A DNA stretch of 64,000 nt from an uncultured Aquimarina sp. (GCA_947498935.1 CANMMM010000010.1:1-64000); one strand, 5' to 3'; counted from the first letter of the stretch, positions 52,628 to 62,203 are shown. Translations and numbers: made by a program. Notes: generated by a model from the sequence alone, not told the origin.

Positions 52628-53839
52628 ATGCACACTGCTACTTTCTATATCATCGGTATAGGTAACAAGGCACCTATTTTTACGCCCCAACAATTACAGT
52701 ACATACAAAATAGTCATGTCTTTAGCGGTGGAAAACGCCATTACGAACTCGTAAAAAAGCACCTTCCTACTCCACACCAATGGATTCCTATTCAGTCACC
52801 CATGGAAGCTGTTTTTGAAGCCTACAACACACTATCGACCCCCATCGTAGTGTTTGCTTCTGGCAATCCGCTATACTATGGGTTTGCCAATACATTGCGC
52901 ACTGCCTATCCCACTGCTCGTATCATTACCAGTCCGTACTTTAGTTCCATACAATTACTAGCCACAGCTACGAATACGAACACCAACCAACTACAAACAG
53001 TAAGTGTACATGGCAGAACATGGCATGCATTAGACGCAGCACTCATCCAGCAAAAAGAATGCATCGGTATCCTAACCGATCGCTCAAAAAATCCTGCAAC
53101 CATTGCACAGCGTATGCTCTCCTATGGATATACCAATTACGAGATGATCGTAGGTGAAGATATAGAAGGAACAAACGAAAAATTCCATACACTAGCATTG
53201 AGCACCGCAGCTACCATGCAATTTCACTCACTGAATTGCGTATTGCTCAAAAAAAAATCCCATCGCACCATCAATTTTGGGATTCCTGATACCGACTTTC
53301 TAGGACTACCCAATAGGCCCAATATGATTACCAAAATGCCCATTCGATTGACCACCTTACATCTACTGGATATCCAAAACCAGCAAGTAGTATGGGACAT
53401 CGGGTTTTGCACCGGAGCGATCAGCATAGAAGCGAAACTAAAAAACCCACACCTCACTATCATCGCTTTTGAAAAAAGAGCGATCTGTGCAGATATCATA
53501 GCCACCAATCAAAAACGCTTTGGTACCCCCGGTATTGAAACTGTAATCGGAGATTTCTTTGAGCAAGACCTCTCACAATACCCGAAACCCGATAGTATTT
53601 TTATTGGAGGACACGGTGGTCGCTTAATCGAAATGCTCCAAAAAATTGCCCCCTATCTAAAATCCACCACCACTATCGTGATCAATGCCGTACAAGACAA
53701 CACTATCCAAGCCTTTAAAAAAGGGTGTACCGCTATCCAATACACCATTACCAATGAAATGCTACTCACCATAGCGCCTCACAACCCTATTACCTTACTC
53801 AGCGCAAAAAGTACACAAACTACTACAGTTTACAGCTAA
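52628..53839 (+). CDS. cobL: CbiE/CbiT (CobL) bifunctional precorrin-6Y methyltransferase
   Basis: Residues 1-200 form a CbiE methylase (YIIGIGNKAPIFTPQQLQ, SGNPLYYGFANTL). About 220-403 is a CbiT domain: GLPNRPNMITKMPIR, SAM site VWDIGFCTGAISIEAKLKNP, GDFFEQDL and FIGGHGGRLIEML. It methylates C5 and C15 and decarboxylates the C12 side chain. 23 bases after bluB. Confidence 0.93.
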   Translation: MHTATFYIIGIGNKAPIFTPQQLQYIQNSHVFSGGKRHYELVKKHLPTPHQWIPIQSPMEAVFEAYNTLSTPIVVFASGNPLYYGFANTLRTAYPTARIITSPYFSSIQLLATATNTNTNQLQTVSVHGRTWHALDAALIQQKECIGILTDRSKNPATIAQRMLSYGYTNYEMIVGEDIEGTNEKFHTLALSTAATMQFHSLNCVLLKKKSHRTINFGIPDTDFLGLPNRPNMITKMPIRLTTLHLLDIQNQQVVWDIGFCTGAISIEAKLKNPHLTIIAFEKRAICADIIATNQKRFGTPGIETVIGDFFEQDLSQYPKPDSIFIGGHGGRLIEMLQKIAPYLKSTTTIVINAVQDNTIQAFKKGCTAIQYTITNEMLLTIAPHNPITLLSAKSTQTTTVYS

Positions 53840-53846
53840 CTTCTGG

Positions 53847-53854
53847 TATCTTTG
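53847..53854 (+). promoter_or_regulatory. Candidate internal -7 box TATCTTTG
   Basis: A perfect TAnnTTTG, 38 bases before the CbiG-CbiF start, so the last part of the operon may have its own promoter. -33 not clear. Confidence 0.4.
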
Positions 53855-53892
53855 CGCTCTAAATTGAGTATCACCTCCTTCTAATTAGCGCT

Positions 53893-55746
53893 ATGGCATC
53901 TCATACACCAAAAGTGGCAATTCTTTGCTTTACAGATTCAGGGCTATCCATCGCCCAAACCCTTCAGAAAGAATACTATCGATCCAAGCTATTCACCACA
54001 CGCACTGTCGTAGAAGATAAGCAAACCCAACAGATCACTGCTGTTAGTGAACTGATGCAACAACAATTTCACAAGTACGACGCATGGATATTTATAGGAG
54101 CACTTGGTATTTGCGTACGCAGTATAGCACCCTATATCGTAGATAAGACCACCGATCCTGCTGTTATCAATGTAGATGAACAAGGAAAATTTGCCCAGTC
54201 CGTACTCAGTGGGCATATCGGAGGTGCTAATGCTATGACCCAACAGATCGGTCGCATCCTTACCGCTCAGCCTGTACTTTCTACCGCCAGTGATGTACAA
54301 GCCCTATGGGCGTTGGACACACTAGCAGCTACCTATGACTGGAAGATGAAAAACAGTCATTCGCTACCGCAAATCCTATCGCTTTTTATACATAGAAAAC
54401 CAACCGCTCTTATTCTCAAAACCAAGGACAAAGGCACTGATTATTTAGAAAAAACATGTCCCGATTTCGTAACCATCTACTACAGTATTGAAGCCTGTCC
54501 GATAGACAACTATGAGCTTGTACTATACGTAGGTTACGAACGCATAGACAGTAGCATCCCCACGATCAGTTTCTACCCACCGTGTATCGCGCTCGGTAGC
54601 GGCTGTGCCAAAGATATTGCACCGCAAGTGCTCATTGCAGCACTAGAAACTGCACTCATACAAGAGCAAATCGCTATAGAAAGTATTTGTGCCATAGGGT
54701 CTGCTATTATTAAAAAAGAAGAACAGGCTTATCTAGATTTTGCTAGTAAGTATCAGATTCCATTTCATACCTATACAGTCGATGCGTTGAATCGCATTCC
54801 TGTAGCCACGCCCTCCGAAACTGTTTTCAAAAAAGTAGGAGTATACGGAGTGTCCGAAGCAGCAGCAGCACTAATCGCAGGACACAACCACTGGATCGCC
54901 ACCAAAACCAAAATCGCACCACCCTCTGGCAAAAAGCTTACCTACGCCCTTAGCCTACTACAATCCTATGAGCGTAAGGCTAGCATCGCCATTGTAGGCG
55001 CAGGATCTGGAGACCCAGAACTACTCACGCTCAAAGGGCAATCACTTCTAGCCGAAGCAGACTGCATACTATATGCAGGTAGTTTAGTACCCGAGGCACT
55101 GACTCATATGGCCAAAGAAGGAGCACTCGTACGCAACTCCGCCTCTATGACACTCGAAGCACAAATGGATATCATAGCGCAATACTATACCGCAGGAAAA
55201 GCCATTGTACGTCTACACTCAGGCGATCCCTCTATCTACGGAGCCGTACAAGAGCAGATGACCCTTTTTGATCAAAAAGGATACAGCTATCATATCGTAC
55301 CTGGTATTTCCTCTTTTCAGGCCGCCGCCGCCTATCTAAAATCAGAATTTACCATCCCCGAAGTAGCACAAACCATTGTGCTTACCCGAGGAGAAGGCAA
55401 TACCCCTATGCCGCCTAACGAAAAGATAGAAGACATGGCCAAACTACAAGCCACCATGTGTATCTTTCTAAGTGCAGGCATTGCCAAAAAAATACAAGCA
55501 CAACTGCTAGTCCATTATCCTGCCGACACGCCTGTAGCTATTTTATACCGCGTCAGTTGGCCCGATCAGCAAGTATGGACAGGCACTTTAGAAAACCTAG
55601 CCAGTATTATCAAAGAGCAAAAACTCACCCGTACCGTAATGATTGTAGTAGGCGAAGCCATTGGTGCTCGTCAAAACCGCTCATGGTTATACGATGATAA
55701 ATGGCATCATATCTTTAGAAAAAAAGAAAAAAACACCACCACATGA
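53893..55746 (+). CDS. CbiG-CbiF fusion: cobalt-precorrin-5A hydrolase and precorrin-4 C11-methyltransferase
   Basis: Residues 1-340 match CbiG: AWIFIGALGICVRSIAPYI, VDEQGKFAQSVLSGHIGGAN, then ALGSGCAKDIAPQVL and a domain ending in PVATPSETVF. A methylase of the CbiF/CobM type follows from about residue 362: SIAIVGAGSGDPELLTLKG, AGSLVPEALT, RLHSGDPSIYGAVQEQM, and VPGISSFQAAAAYLKSEFTIP. CbiF makes cobalt-precorrin-5A and CbiG opens its ring lactone, so these are consecutive steps. The presence of CbiG marks the anaerobic-type branch. Confidence 0.94.
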   Translation: MASHTPKVAILCFTDSGLSIAQTLQKEYYRSKLFTTRTVVEDKQTQQITAVSELMQQQFHKYDAWIFIGALGICVRSIAPYIVDKTTDPAVINVDEQGKFAQSVLSGHIGGANAMTQQIGRILTAQPVLSTASDVQALWALDTLAATYDWKMKNSHSLPQILSLFIHRKPTALILKTKDKGTDYLEKTCPDFVTIYYSIEACPIDNYELVLYVGYERIDSSIPTISFYPPCIALGSGCAKDIAPQVLIAALETALIQEQIAIESICAIGSAIIKKEEQAYLDFASKYQIPFHTYTVDALNRIPVATPSETVFKKVGVYGVSEAAAALIAGHNHWIATKTKIAPPSGKKLTYALSLLQSYERKASIAIVGAGSGDPELLTLKGQSLLAEADCILYAGSLVPEALTHMAKEGALVRNSASMTLEAQMDIIAQYYTAGKAIVRLHSGDPSIYGAVQEQMTLFDQKGYSYHIVPGISSFQAAAAYLKSEFTIPEVAQTIVLTRGEGNTPMPPNEKIEDMAKLQATMCIFLSAGIAKKIQAQLLVHYPADTPVAILYRVSWPDQQVWTGTLENLASIIKEQKLTRTVMIVVGEAIGARQNRSWLYDDKWHHIFRKKEKNTTT

Positions 55747-56477
55747 TACTCGTTTTTGGCGGTACTACCGAAGGCAAACAAGTAGCACAATGGCTCGATG
55801 AGCAAGGCGTTGCCTACTACTATTCCACCAAAACTCCTGTGCAGTATCAAGGTACAGGTATCCCTATAACAGGAGCGATGACCGCCCCCATGATACAAGA
55901 CTTTTGTAGTACACATCAGGTTACGCACCTTATCAATGCAGCACACCCCTTTGCGATACAATTGCACCAAACCATTATCGCAGCAGGTGTGCCATGCCCA
56001 CTCATACGCTACCAGCGCGCCGTGCTCCCCAGAACCCAGCACCCACTAGTATCCTATGTAGCTACATATACCGAAGCCCTAGCCATCTTAGCCAAACAAC
56101 AATACACTTCCTTACTCGCATTATCGGGGGTACAAACCATTACACACCTACAGCCCTATTGGCAGCAATATCCTACTTGGTTTCGGATTTTAGATCGAGA
56201 CAGCTCTAGAGCTATTGCCCGAGCAGCAACATTTCCGATGGAGCAACTCCTATTTGGCTATCCACAATCCACCGAAGAAGAAATCGAATTATACCAGCAG
56301 TTACAGCCCCAAGCCATTATGACCAAAGAAAGTGGACGCCACGGAAAACTAGATCAAAAAATACAAGCCGCACTATCCCTGAGCATCCCCATACTTATTC
56401 TACAACAACCCAAAATTTCTAATCAGTATCTTTGTATTGATACAGTAGACACCTTGACCACAATACTCACTCAATAA
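55743..56477 (+). CDS. cbiJ: Precorrin-6A / cobalt-precorrin-6A reductase CbiJ
   Basis: This 244-residue protein starts MILVFGGTTEGKQVAQWLDE, contains INAAHPFAIQLHQ, RILDRDSSRAIARAA and KESGRHGKLDQKIQ. It reduces the corrin macrocycle with NAD(P)H. ATGA overlap with the preceding gene. Confidence 0.9.
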   Translation: MILVFGGTTEGKQVAQWLDEQGVAYYYSTKTPVQYQGTGIPITGAMTAPMIQDFCSTHQVTHLINAAHPFAIQLHQTIIAAGVPCPLIRYQRAVLPRTQHPLVSYVATYTEALAILAKQQYTSLLALSGVQTITHLQPYWQQYPTWFRILDRDSSRAIARAATFPMEQLLFGYPQSTEEEIELYQQLQPQAIMTKESGRHGKLDQKIQAALSLSIPILILQQPKISNQYLCIDTVDTLTTILTQ

Positions 56478-56483
56478 GTACCA

Positions 56484-57575
56484 TTGGCAGAACTACAAGA
56501 CATCCCAGACAAACCACTACGCAGTGGTTATACCACAGGAGCCTGTGCCACAGCATGCACCAAAGCAGCCCTATGGAGTCTAGTTACCCAACAACCGCTC
56601 GATTCGGTACAGATACAATTACCCATCGGTAGTACCGCTACATTTACTGTCACCGAACGCACACGCATCGCATCACAGGCTACCTACAGTACCATTAAAG
56701 ACGCAGGCGATGACCCCGATGTCACGCACCAAGCAGAGATTCATGTCACCGTTGCACTAAATAGTACCCGCCAGATCGTATTTAAGCGTGGAGAAGGCGT
56801 CGGACTCGTCACCCTACCCGGCTTAGAAATTCCAGTAGGAGAACCTGCTATCAATCCCATGCCCAGAGCTATGATGACCACCGTATGTCATAAAATCCTA
56901 TCCGATCATCAACTGCAACATCATGGAGTCACCATTACCGTCGGTGTCACCAATGGCGCACAACTCGCCAAACGCACCCTAAACAGTCGTTTAGGCATCC
57001 TACACGGCATCTCCATACTCGGCACCACAGGCATCGTTACCCCATTCTCGGCAGCCTCCTATATCGCCAGTATACGTCAGGGAATCGATGTAGCCATTGC
57101 CAATAGCCATACACAACTACTTATCAATTCTGGCGCCCGTAGCGAAAAAATGCTCAAATCCATTTTTCCTACCATCCCAGACGTAGCCTGCATTCATTAT
57201 GGCAATTGGATACAAGAAACCTTCGAAAAAATACAGGAATCCCCTCAGATCACACACGTATCCATGGGCATTATGCTCGGCAAAGCCACCAAACTCGCAC
57301 AAGGCAATACCAATACCCATAGTGGCAAAACCACCTGGGACAAAGAATTTATCTACCATCTAGCCCTTAAAGCAGGCTATCCCGAAGCCACTGCACAACA
57401 AGTTTTAGCACTCAACATGGCAGGGCGTCTCCGAGAAATCTTTACATTTGCACCCACAGAAAAATTCTATCAACACCTAATCGCACAATGCCACTATCAC
57501 TGTCAGCGCATCGCACCACAAGTCACATTGCGTCTTTATCTGCTTAATAATGATGGCACCTATATAACACATTAG
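56484..57575 (+). CDS. cbiD: Cobalt-precorrin-5B C1-methyltransferase CbiD
   Basis: This 363-residue protein has the family signature LRSGYTTGACATACTKAAL close to the N-terminus, GDDPDVTHQAEI, VGLVTLPGLEIPVGEPAINP, and TGIVTPFSAASYIASIR. CbiD is specific to the oxygen-independent route. The start is TTG at 56484, 6 bases after the cbiJ stop; no ATG precedes the signature. Confidence 0.93.
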   Translation: MAELQDIPDKPLRSGYTTGACATACTKAALWSLVTQQPLDSVQIQLPIGSTATFTVTERTRIASQATYSTIKDAGDDPDVTHQAEIHVTVALNSTRQIVFKRGEGVGLVTLPGLEIPVGEPAINPMPRAMMTTVCHKILSDHQLQHHGVTITVGVTNGAQLAKRTLNSRLGILHGISILGTTGIVTPFSAASYIASIRQGIDVAIANSHTQLLINSGARSEKMLKSIFPTIPDVACIHYGNWIQETFEKIQESPQITHVSMGIMLGKATKLAQGNTNTHSGKTTWDKEFIYHLALKAGYPEATAQQVLALNMAGRLREIFTFAPTEKFYQHLIAQCHYHCQRIAPQVTLRLYLLNNDGTYITH

Positions 57576-57577
57576 TT

Positions 57578-58291
57578 ATGAATATAATCAATCTCACCCG
57601 TCCTCTCATCGCAGGCGTACTACATTCCTTCGAGCCCGACCACATGTCTGCCGTATCCGTACTAGCCGCAGAAAATGCCATCAAGCAGAAGAAAATCTCC
57701 TTCAAAAGTGTATTAATGGCATCCCAATGGGCGTTTGGGCATTCGGTAACCTTATTACTATTCGGAGGCATCGCGCTATTATTTCGTGCAGCACTGCATA
57801 GCCTTGTAGAAGACATCTCCTTTTGGGCAGAATTCTCGGTAGGGCCTATTATGATATGGTTAGGCATCATGGCCATTCGTAGAAATCACAAGATCAATGC
57901 GATGATGGCAGATCACAAAAAAATCGAACCCCACGAACACACTGCCAGCAATCCCATCCACCTACATGGCAAAACAGGAGAAGAAATCGCCATGAATCCC
58001 ATCAATCGTTCCTTTTGGATCGGTATGCTACACGGACTCGCAGGCACAGGAGGCGCATTGACCTCAGCCCTTATCATTGGTGCCAGTACCATCTCCGATG
58101 CCATCCTAATCCTCGTCGTAGAATCCGTAGGCGTCATCATCTCTATGGCCGTATACAGCTATGTTCTCATATTTGCCATGAGTCGTTTTATAGAACGCAA
58201 CGTCTCTATATTTAAGTGGCTAAACGGCATCATCGGTATCCTTTCTATCATCATCGGACTCCTCGTACTACGCAGCGTACTTACAGCTTAA
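57578..58291 (+). CDS. NiCoT-like cobalt permease
   Basis: This 237-residue polytopic membrane protein has the nickel/cobalt transporter motif HxxxxDH in VLHSFEPDHMSAV, a second conserved motif region (MASQWAFGHSVTLLL), a His/Glu-rich cytoplasmic loop (KKIEPHEHTASNPIHLHG), then MLHGLAGTGGAL. Terminal position in the cobalamin operon supports cobalt uptake. It is shorter than classical NiCoT permeases, so it may belong to a related HupE/UreH-like subgroup. Confidence 0.8.
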   Translation: MNIINLTRPLIAGVLHSFEPDHMSAVSVLAAENAIKQKKISFKSVLMASQWAFGHSVTLLLFGGIALLFRAALHSLVEDISFWAEFSVGPIMIWLGIMAIRRNHKINAMMADHKKIEPHEHTASNPIHLHGKTGEEIAMNPINRSFWIGMLHGLAGTGGALTSALIIGASTISDAILILVVESVGVIISMAVYSYVLIFAMSRFIERNVSIFKWLNGIIGILSIIIGLLVLRSVLTA

Positions 58292-58317
58292 AAAGGTAAG
58301 TAGTACAAAAATAATTG

Positions 58318-58404
58318 GGGCGTTACCACAAGGGTCGGGCTATCCGCTGTATCTTTTTTGTTTAGAAAAAAAACAAAAAAGGATGCCGCTCCTATCCCTA
58401 ACGC
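58318..58404 (-). repeat. Dispersed repeat copy 6 (variant with internal A/T hairpin)
   Basis: Runs GGGCGTTACCACAAGGGTCG ... TATCCCTAACGC. The middle resembles copy 1 (CGCTGTATCTTTTTTG and AAAAAAGGATGCCGCTCC) rather than copies 2-5. Between the convergent cobalt permease and lipoprotein genes. Confidence 0.85.
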
Positions 58405-58427
58405 GAATAACATTTGCAGACAAAAAA

Positions 58428-58454
58428 ACCAGCTACAAATCAATGTAACTGGTT
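58428..58454. terminator. Hairpin terminator between convergent genes
   Basis: AACCAGCTACA pairs with TGTAACTGGTT, apart from one mismatch, with A-tract before and T-rich tract after. It can end both the cobalamin operon and the lipoprotein gene. Confidence 0.7.
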
Positions 58455-58500
58455 CTTTTCTTCTATATTTAATGTCCTAAAATAACGTTACAATTGCATA

Positions 58501-59700
58501 TTATGGATTATATACCGCACTAGCTACATTAGACCAATCTGTTTTATTTGCCCCATTAAAATAAGAAGCTCTTACTCTAAAATAATATCTCTGTCCAGGA
58601 ATCGAATTACTCGAATTTACTAAATGTGATGCTAATTCAGAATTAGCTCCCCCTCCTGCAAATGGTGATATGGTAACAAAACCAAACTTTGGATTTGTAG
58701 ATTTTTGAATTTCAAAATTTTGTTCATTCGCAGAGTTATCATCCCATTTCAAACGAAATAAATCACTAAAATTAGTTGAATTCACAAATTCAACAGCTAA
58801 ATTACTTGGTGAATTATACTTATATGATGTTTGAACTACACTAGACCATCCAGAAAAATCACCATTCGACAGCTTTGCTCGAACTCTGTAATAATAAGTT
58901 CTTCCATAAACAGAATTTCCAGAGTGAGTAGGATGTGTTGTACGCGTTATTCCTGCTCCAACATTCTTTACAGTAGTAAAACCAGACCCTAGAGATACAG
59001 AACGCTGTACTTCAAAACCTATTTCATCAGTTGTGTTATCCTCCCATGTAATATTTACATAATCAGTATAATTAGAAATATCTTTAAATTCTGCTTTAAT
59101 ATTCTTTGGTATACCAACTCCTGATTCTATTGAAAAAGATTCTGTAAATGATACAGGAATACTTCCTAAAGGACTAGTAACATCTCCATCATTATAATCA
59201 GAATCAGAAATTCTAATGGAATAATTAGAACCTAAAAGTGTTGGAGAAACTGCCCAAAGATATGCTCCTGTAGCCCCAGATAAAAAGGGTTCATCTTGTG
59301 ACTCAGTAATCGAATTATTAAACGGAACTTTTAGTGCTATATCGCTTACAAAAGAATCATCTTTATACAATTTTATATCAATCATTGCAGATGACCATGT
59401 ACAACAATCTCCACTATCTACACAACATAAAGTTAAATACCATCCTATCCAATATTGATTCCCTGCATTAATTGTTAAATTAGAAGTACCTAATTCTCCA
59501 ATTGATGGTGAAAATGAGATCTCATCATTGTTTGTGTTTTTCGAATTTACAACATACTCTTTAGAAAGAAATTGTACTGTTGGCACATCAAGGGTTGTTG
59601 ATTTTTGGTCAACAAACTCATCTTTATTACATGAAAAAATAAGTAACCCTAATAAAAGGAAAACTACTGATTTACAAATTTTCAAAATACTTGTTTTCAT
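58501..59700 (-). CDS. Lipoprotein with two fibronectin type III domains
   Basis: This 399-residue protein has a lipoprotein signal (LLGLLIFSCNKDE, Cys24). An N-terminal beta-rich domain has an unusual Cys cluster (TLCCVDSGDCCTWSS). Two related FN3-like repeats follow: YVNITWEDNTTDEIGFEVQR with YGRTYYYRVRAKL, and FRLKWDDNSANEQNFEIQKS with PGQRYYFRVRASY. Probably anchored in the outer membrane, facing outward. No catalytic motif; binding role likely but unproven. Confidence 0.75.
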   Translation of the reverse strand: MKTSILKICKSVVFLLLGLLIFSCNKDEFVDQKSTTLDVPTVQFLSKEYVVNSKNTNNDEISFSPSIGELGTSNLTINAGNQYWIGWYLTLCCVDSGDCCTWSSAMIDIKLYKDDSFVSDIALKVPFNNSITESQDEPFLSGATGAYLWAVSPTLLGSNYSIRISDSDYNDGDVTSPLGSIPVSFTESFSIESGVGIPKNIKAEFKDISNYTDYVNITWEDNTTDEIGFEVQRSVSLGSGFTTVKNVGAGITRTTHPTHSGNSVYGRTYYYRVRAKLSNGDFSGWSSVVQTSYKYNSPSNLAVEFVNSTNFSDLFRLKWDDNSANEQNFEIQKSTNPKFGFVTISPFAGGGANSELASHLVNSSNSIPGQRYYFRVRASYFNGANKTDWSNVASAVYNP

Positions 59701-59911
59701 AAAAGTTGATTTGTTTTTTTAAATAAATTTTGGTGAAACTTGTTTTTGTCTACTATTATGTGTCATAACTCAATCAAATGTTACCCTGATTTTCTATTTA
59801 TCTACACATTACAAATCAACTTTTATGAAATAAACAGTGTCAAGCTTCAAAATACAAGAGCCATTTAATTAAGTAGAGCATTATAATATTACTTTTATTT
59901 AGCTCAAACAT

Positions 59912-60118
59912 CTAGTATTTAGATTTTTTGTTTTTATACACCATCACCAAATACCTAACGAGCAATACCAAGGAAAAAATGAGCAATGCCTCTACAGATA
60001 CTTGCATATAACTAAAGACATAGTAATTCTCGTGAATATTGAACCAGACCGACCGATCGCCAAATAAAAAAGCTGATAATAACACGACAAAGAAAACAAT
60101 CAGCATCTTAAAACTCAT
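59912..60118 (-). CDS. Small two-helix membrane protein
   Basis: From the ATG at 60118 the protein has 68 residues with two hydrophobic helices (MLIVFFVVLLSAFLFG; VSVEALLIFSLVLLVRYLVM) joined by a short exposed segment (NIHENYYVFSYMQ), and a basic tail (YKNKKSKY). An upstream ATG (60169) would add 17 hydrophobic residues. Length makes it uncertain, but the layout is that of a real small membrane protein. Confidence 0.5.
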   Translation of the reverse strand: MSFKMLIVFFVVLLSAFLFGDRSVWFNIHENYYVFSYMQVSVEALLIFSLVLLVRYLVMVYKNKKSKY

Positions 60119-60314
60119 ACCATATAATTTGATGCACAAAAAAAGCATTAAAAAAGAAAACTTGCACACTTACTTGCTAAAAACACGTTCATACCACACA
60201 AACCAACTACAAAACAGCATCTTTTTAACTTTTTTTTAATAAATTACAAACCACACAAAAGAATACAGAAAAACACACGTTTTTCAATAAAGGGAAGCAC
60301 TAATTTTAATCGTA

Positions 60315-61862
60315 ATGATGGGTACAAAAGTATGTGTGATTGGAGCAGGAGCATCGGGACTCGTAGTGCTCAAAGAATTATTAGCACAAAACATAACCGC
60401 CGTATGCTACGAAGCACAAGCAGGATATGGAGGTGCGTTTAGAAGTACAAAACAAGGAGGCAGAGCCTACGCTTCGCTACAACTCACTGTATCGAATTAC
60501 TTTATGGCATACTCCGATTTTATGCCCGACCCTACAGAAAAAAGAACATTCTGGGATGTAGATACCTACCAAGCGTATTTACAAGATTACATAACAGCCT
60601 TTCAGCTTGCTCCCCACATCCAGTACAATCATCATGTCACACATGCAGCCATACAAAGCGACGAAACAGTAGCCATCACTAGTACTACCGATGGCACCAC
60701 ACAAACCCAGTATTTTGACCATGTGATTATATGCGCAGGAAGCAATTACCAACCCTTTACCCCTGCCTTTAAAGGACTCTCTAATTTCCAAGGACAGGTC
60801 ATTCATGCCAGCGAATACAAAGAAGCAACGACCTTTGCCAATAAAAAAGTAGTCTGTATCGGACTCGGAGAATCAGGAGCAGACATCACACATCAGGTAA
60901 GTCAAGTAACCGACTGCACAGTACTAGTCAGAGAATACCCCAATGTAGTACCGCGATGGATCAAAGGACATACCAGCGATGCCTATACCGCCAAAGCATT
61001 TAACCTAATGGGCAAACGAGGGATTGACCATTTTATGAAACTAAAGGCATGGTTCTATCTCAATTTTGACAAAAAAATCAGTGCGGGCGATCGACTGATC
61101 CAACAATGGATTATAGCCCGAAAAAGTTTTATGGGCAAGTTCCTAACCAAAAGTGATATCTTTATTCAAGACATCATCACAGGAAAGCTCGAACTGCTCA
61201 GAGATGAGATCGATCAGATCACAGCACGTAGCATCACGACTAAAAAAGGTACTAAAATCGAAGCCGATGTGCTACTATGTAATACAGGCTATACCACTTC
61301 TTTTGACAACTTTGCCTTTGGTACAGATTTCGAAAACCCACGACAGCTTTTTAAGCATATGCTACATCCCGATTACGGCACCAAAGTATGTACCGTAGGT
61401 TGGGCACGCCCCACACAAGGAGGACTACCTGCTTGCTCCGAGATGCAAGCCCGCTATATCGCCCTATTAATTGCAGGACACAAACAATTGCCCAGCAAAG
61501 AACACATGCAAACTAGCATTGATACAGACCAACGCTTTTACAAACACTACTTCTCAGAAAGTAGCAATATCAAATCCCTAGTCAACTACCATCATTTTAT
61601 GCACGACATGGGACAACTCATCGGCTGTACCCCCAAAACATTGTGGAGTAAAGACCTATCCCTATCCCTGCGATTCGCCTTTGGAGCACATCTATCCGTT
61701 TTTTACCGCCTCAACGACCCAAAGCATCAAAAAAAAGCCCTCAAAATCATCAAATCCCTTCCCATCGCATATAGCCCCAGAAGGATGCTGATGATCCTAC
61801 TATTTATAGGTATCTACCAACCCCTCGACTACTGTTCGCGTTTCATTAAGAGGACTACGTAA
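60315..61862 (+). CDS. Flavin-containing monooxygenase-like FAD/NADP oxidoreductase
   Basis: This 515-residue protein has the FAD fold VCVIGAGASGLVVLKELL, then the FMO signature FQGQVIHASEYKEA (FxGxxxHxxxY, near residues 157-170), the NADP fold VVCIGLGESGADITHQ, and a late ATG-like motif (LLCNTGYTTSF). It should oxygenate a soft nucleophile (N or S) or catalyse Baeyer-Villiger oxidation; the substrate is unknown. It stands alone, about 450 bases before the next gene start, though a small acidic protein follows. Confidence 0.85.
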   Translation: MMGTKVCVIGAGASGLVVLKELLAQNITAVCYEAQAGYGGAFRSTKQGGRAYASLQLTVSNYFMAYSDFMPDPTEKRTFWDVDTYQAYLQDYITAFQLAPHIQYNHHVTHAAIQSDETVAITSTTDGTTQTQYFDHVIICAGSNYQPFTPAFKGLSNFQGQVIHASEYKEATTFANKKVVCIGLGESGADITHQVSQVTDCTVLVREYPNVVPRWIKGHTSDAYTAKAFNLMGKRGIDHFMKLKAWFYLNFDKKISAGDRLIQQWIIARKSFMGKFLTKSDIFIQDIITGKLELLRDEIDQITARSITTKKGTKIEADVLLCNTGYTTSFDNFAFGTDFENPRQLFKHMLHPDYGTKVCTVGWARPTQGGLPACSEMQARYIALLIAGHKQLPSKEHMQTSIDTDQRFYKHYFSESSNIKSLVNYHHFMHDMGQLIGCTPKTLWSKDLSLSLRFAFGAHLSVFYRLNDPKHQKKALKIIKSLPIAYSPRRMLMILLFIGIYQPLDYCSRFIKRTT

Positions 61863-62015
61863 ATACGAGGCAATAATCCTATTACATAGGAGTGATTTAC
61901 ACTCAAATATCCAAAAATCCATAGAACTGAGGATACAATACAGCTATTTCTAACGATTGTGCATACTGCTTATATAGCGGAGCTTTGTACTATTAATTAT
62001 TTAAAACAATATATT

Positions 62016-62186
62016 ATGAACAATCGACAAACTAACATCGACAAACAAGAATTAGCCGTTCCTAAAAACGAACAAACTTGGAAAGCTCCTCAAAACATCG
62101 ATACTCCAAAACCCGATCCTGAAACGGTAGGTTCTAATGAAGAAGAGGACGAAGTAGTTAAACCTGGGGGAAATATCTTCGAGTAA
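62016..62186 (+). CDS. 56-residue acidic small protein
   Basis: From the ATG at 62016 (the earlier ATG at 61959 gives an implausible start) the protein is hydrophilic, Pro/Glu/Asp/Lys-rich, with no signal or membrane segment: NKQELA-like N-terminus (NIDKQELAVPKNEQTW), a middle TPKPDPETVG, an acidic run EEEDEVV, and a C-terminus KPGGNIFE. I recognise no family. It lies before a clear hairpin and a TPR histidine kinase. A disordered small protein or a precursor peptide are possible; there is no modifying enzyme next to it except the FMO upstream. Confidence 0.5.
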   Translation: MNNRQTNIDKQELAVPKNEQTWKAPQNIDTPKPDPETVGSNEEEDEVVKPGGNIFE

Positions 62187-62203
62187 TCATCCAAAAAACG
62201 TAT

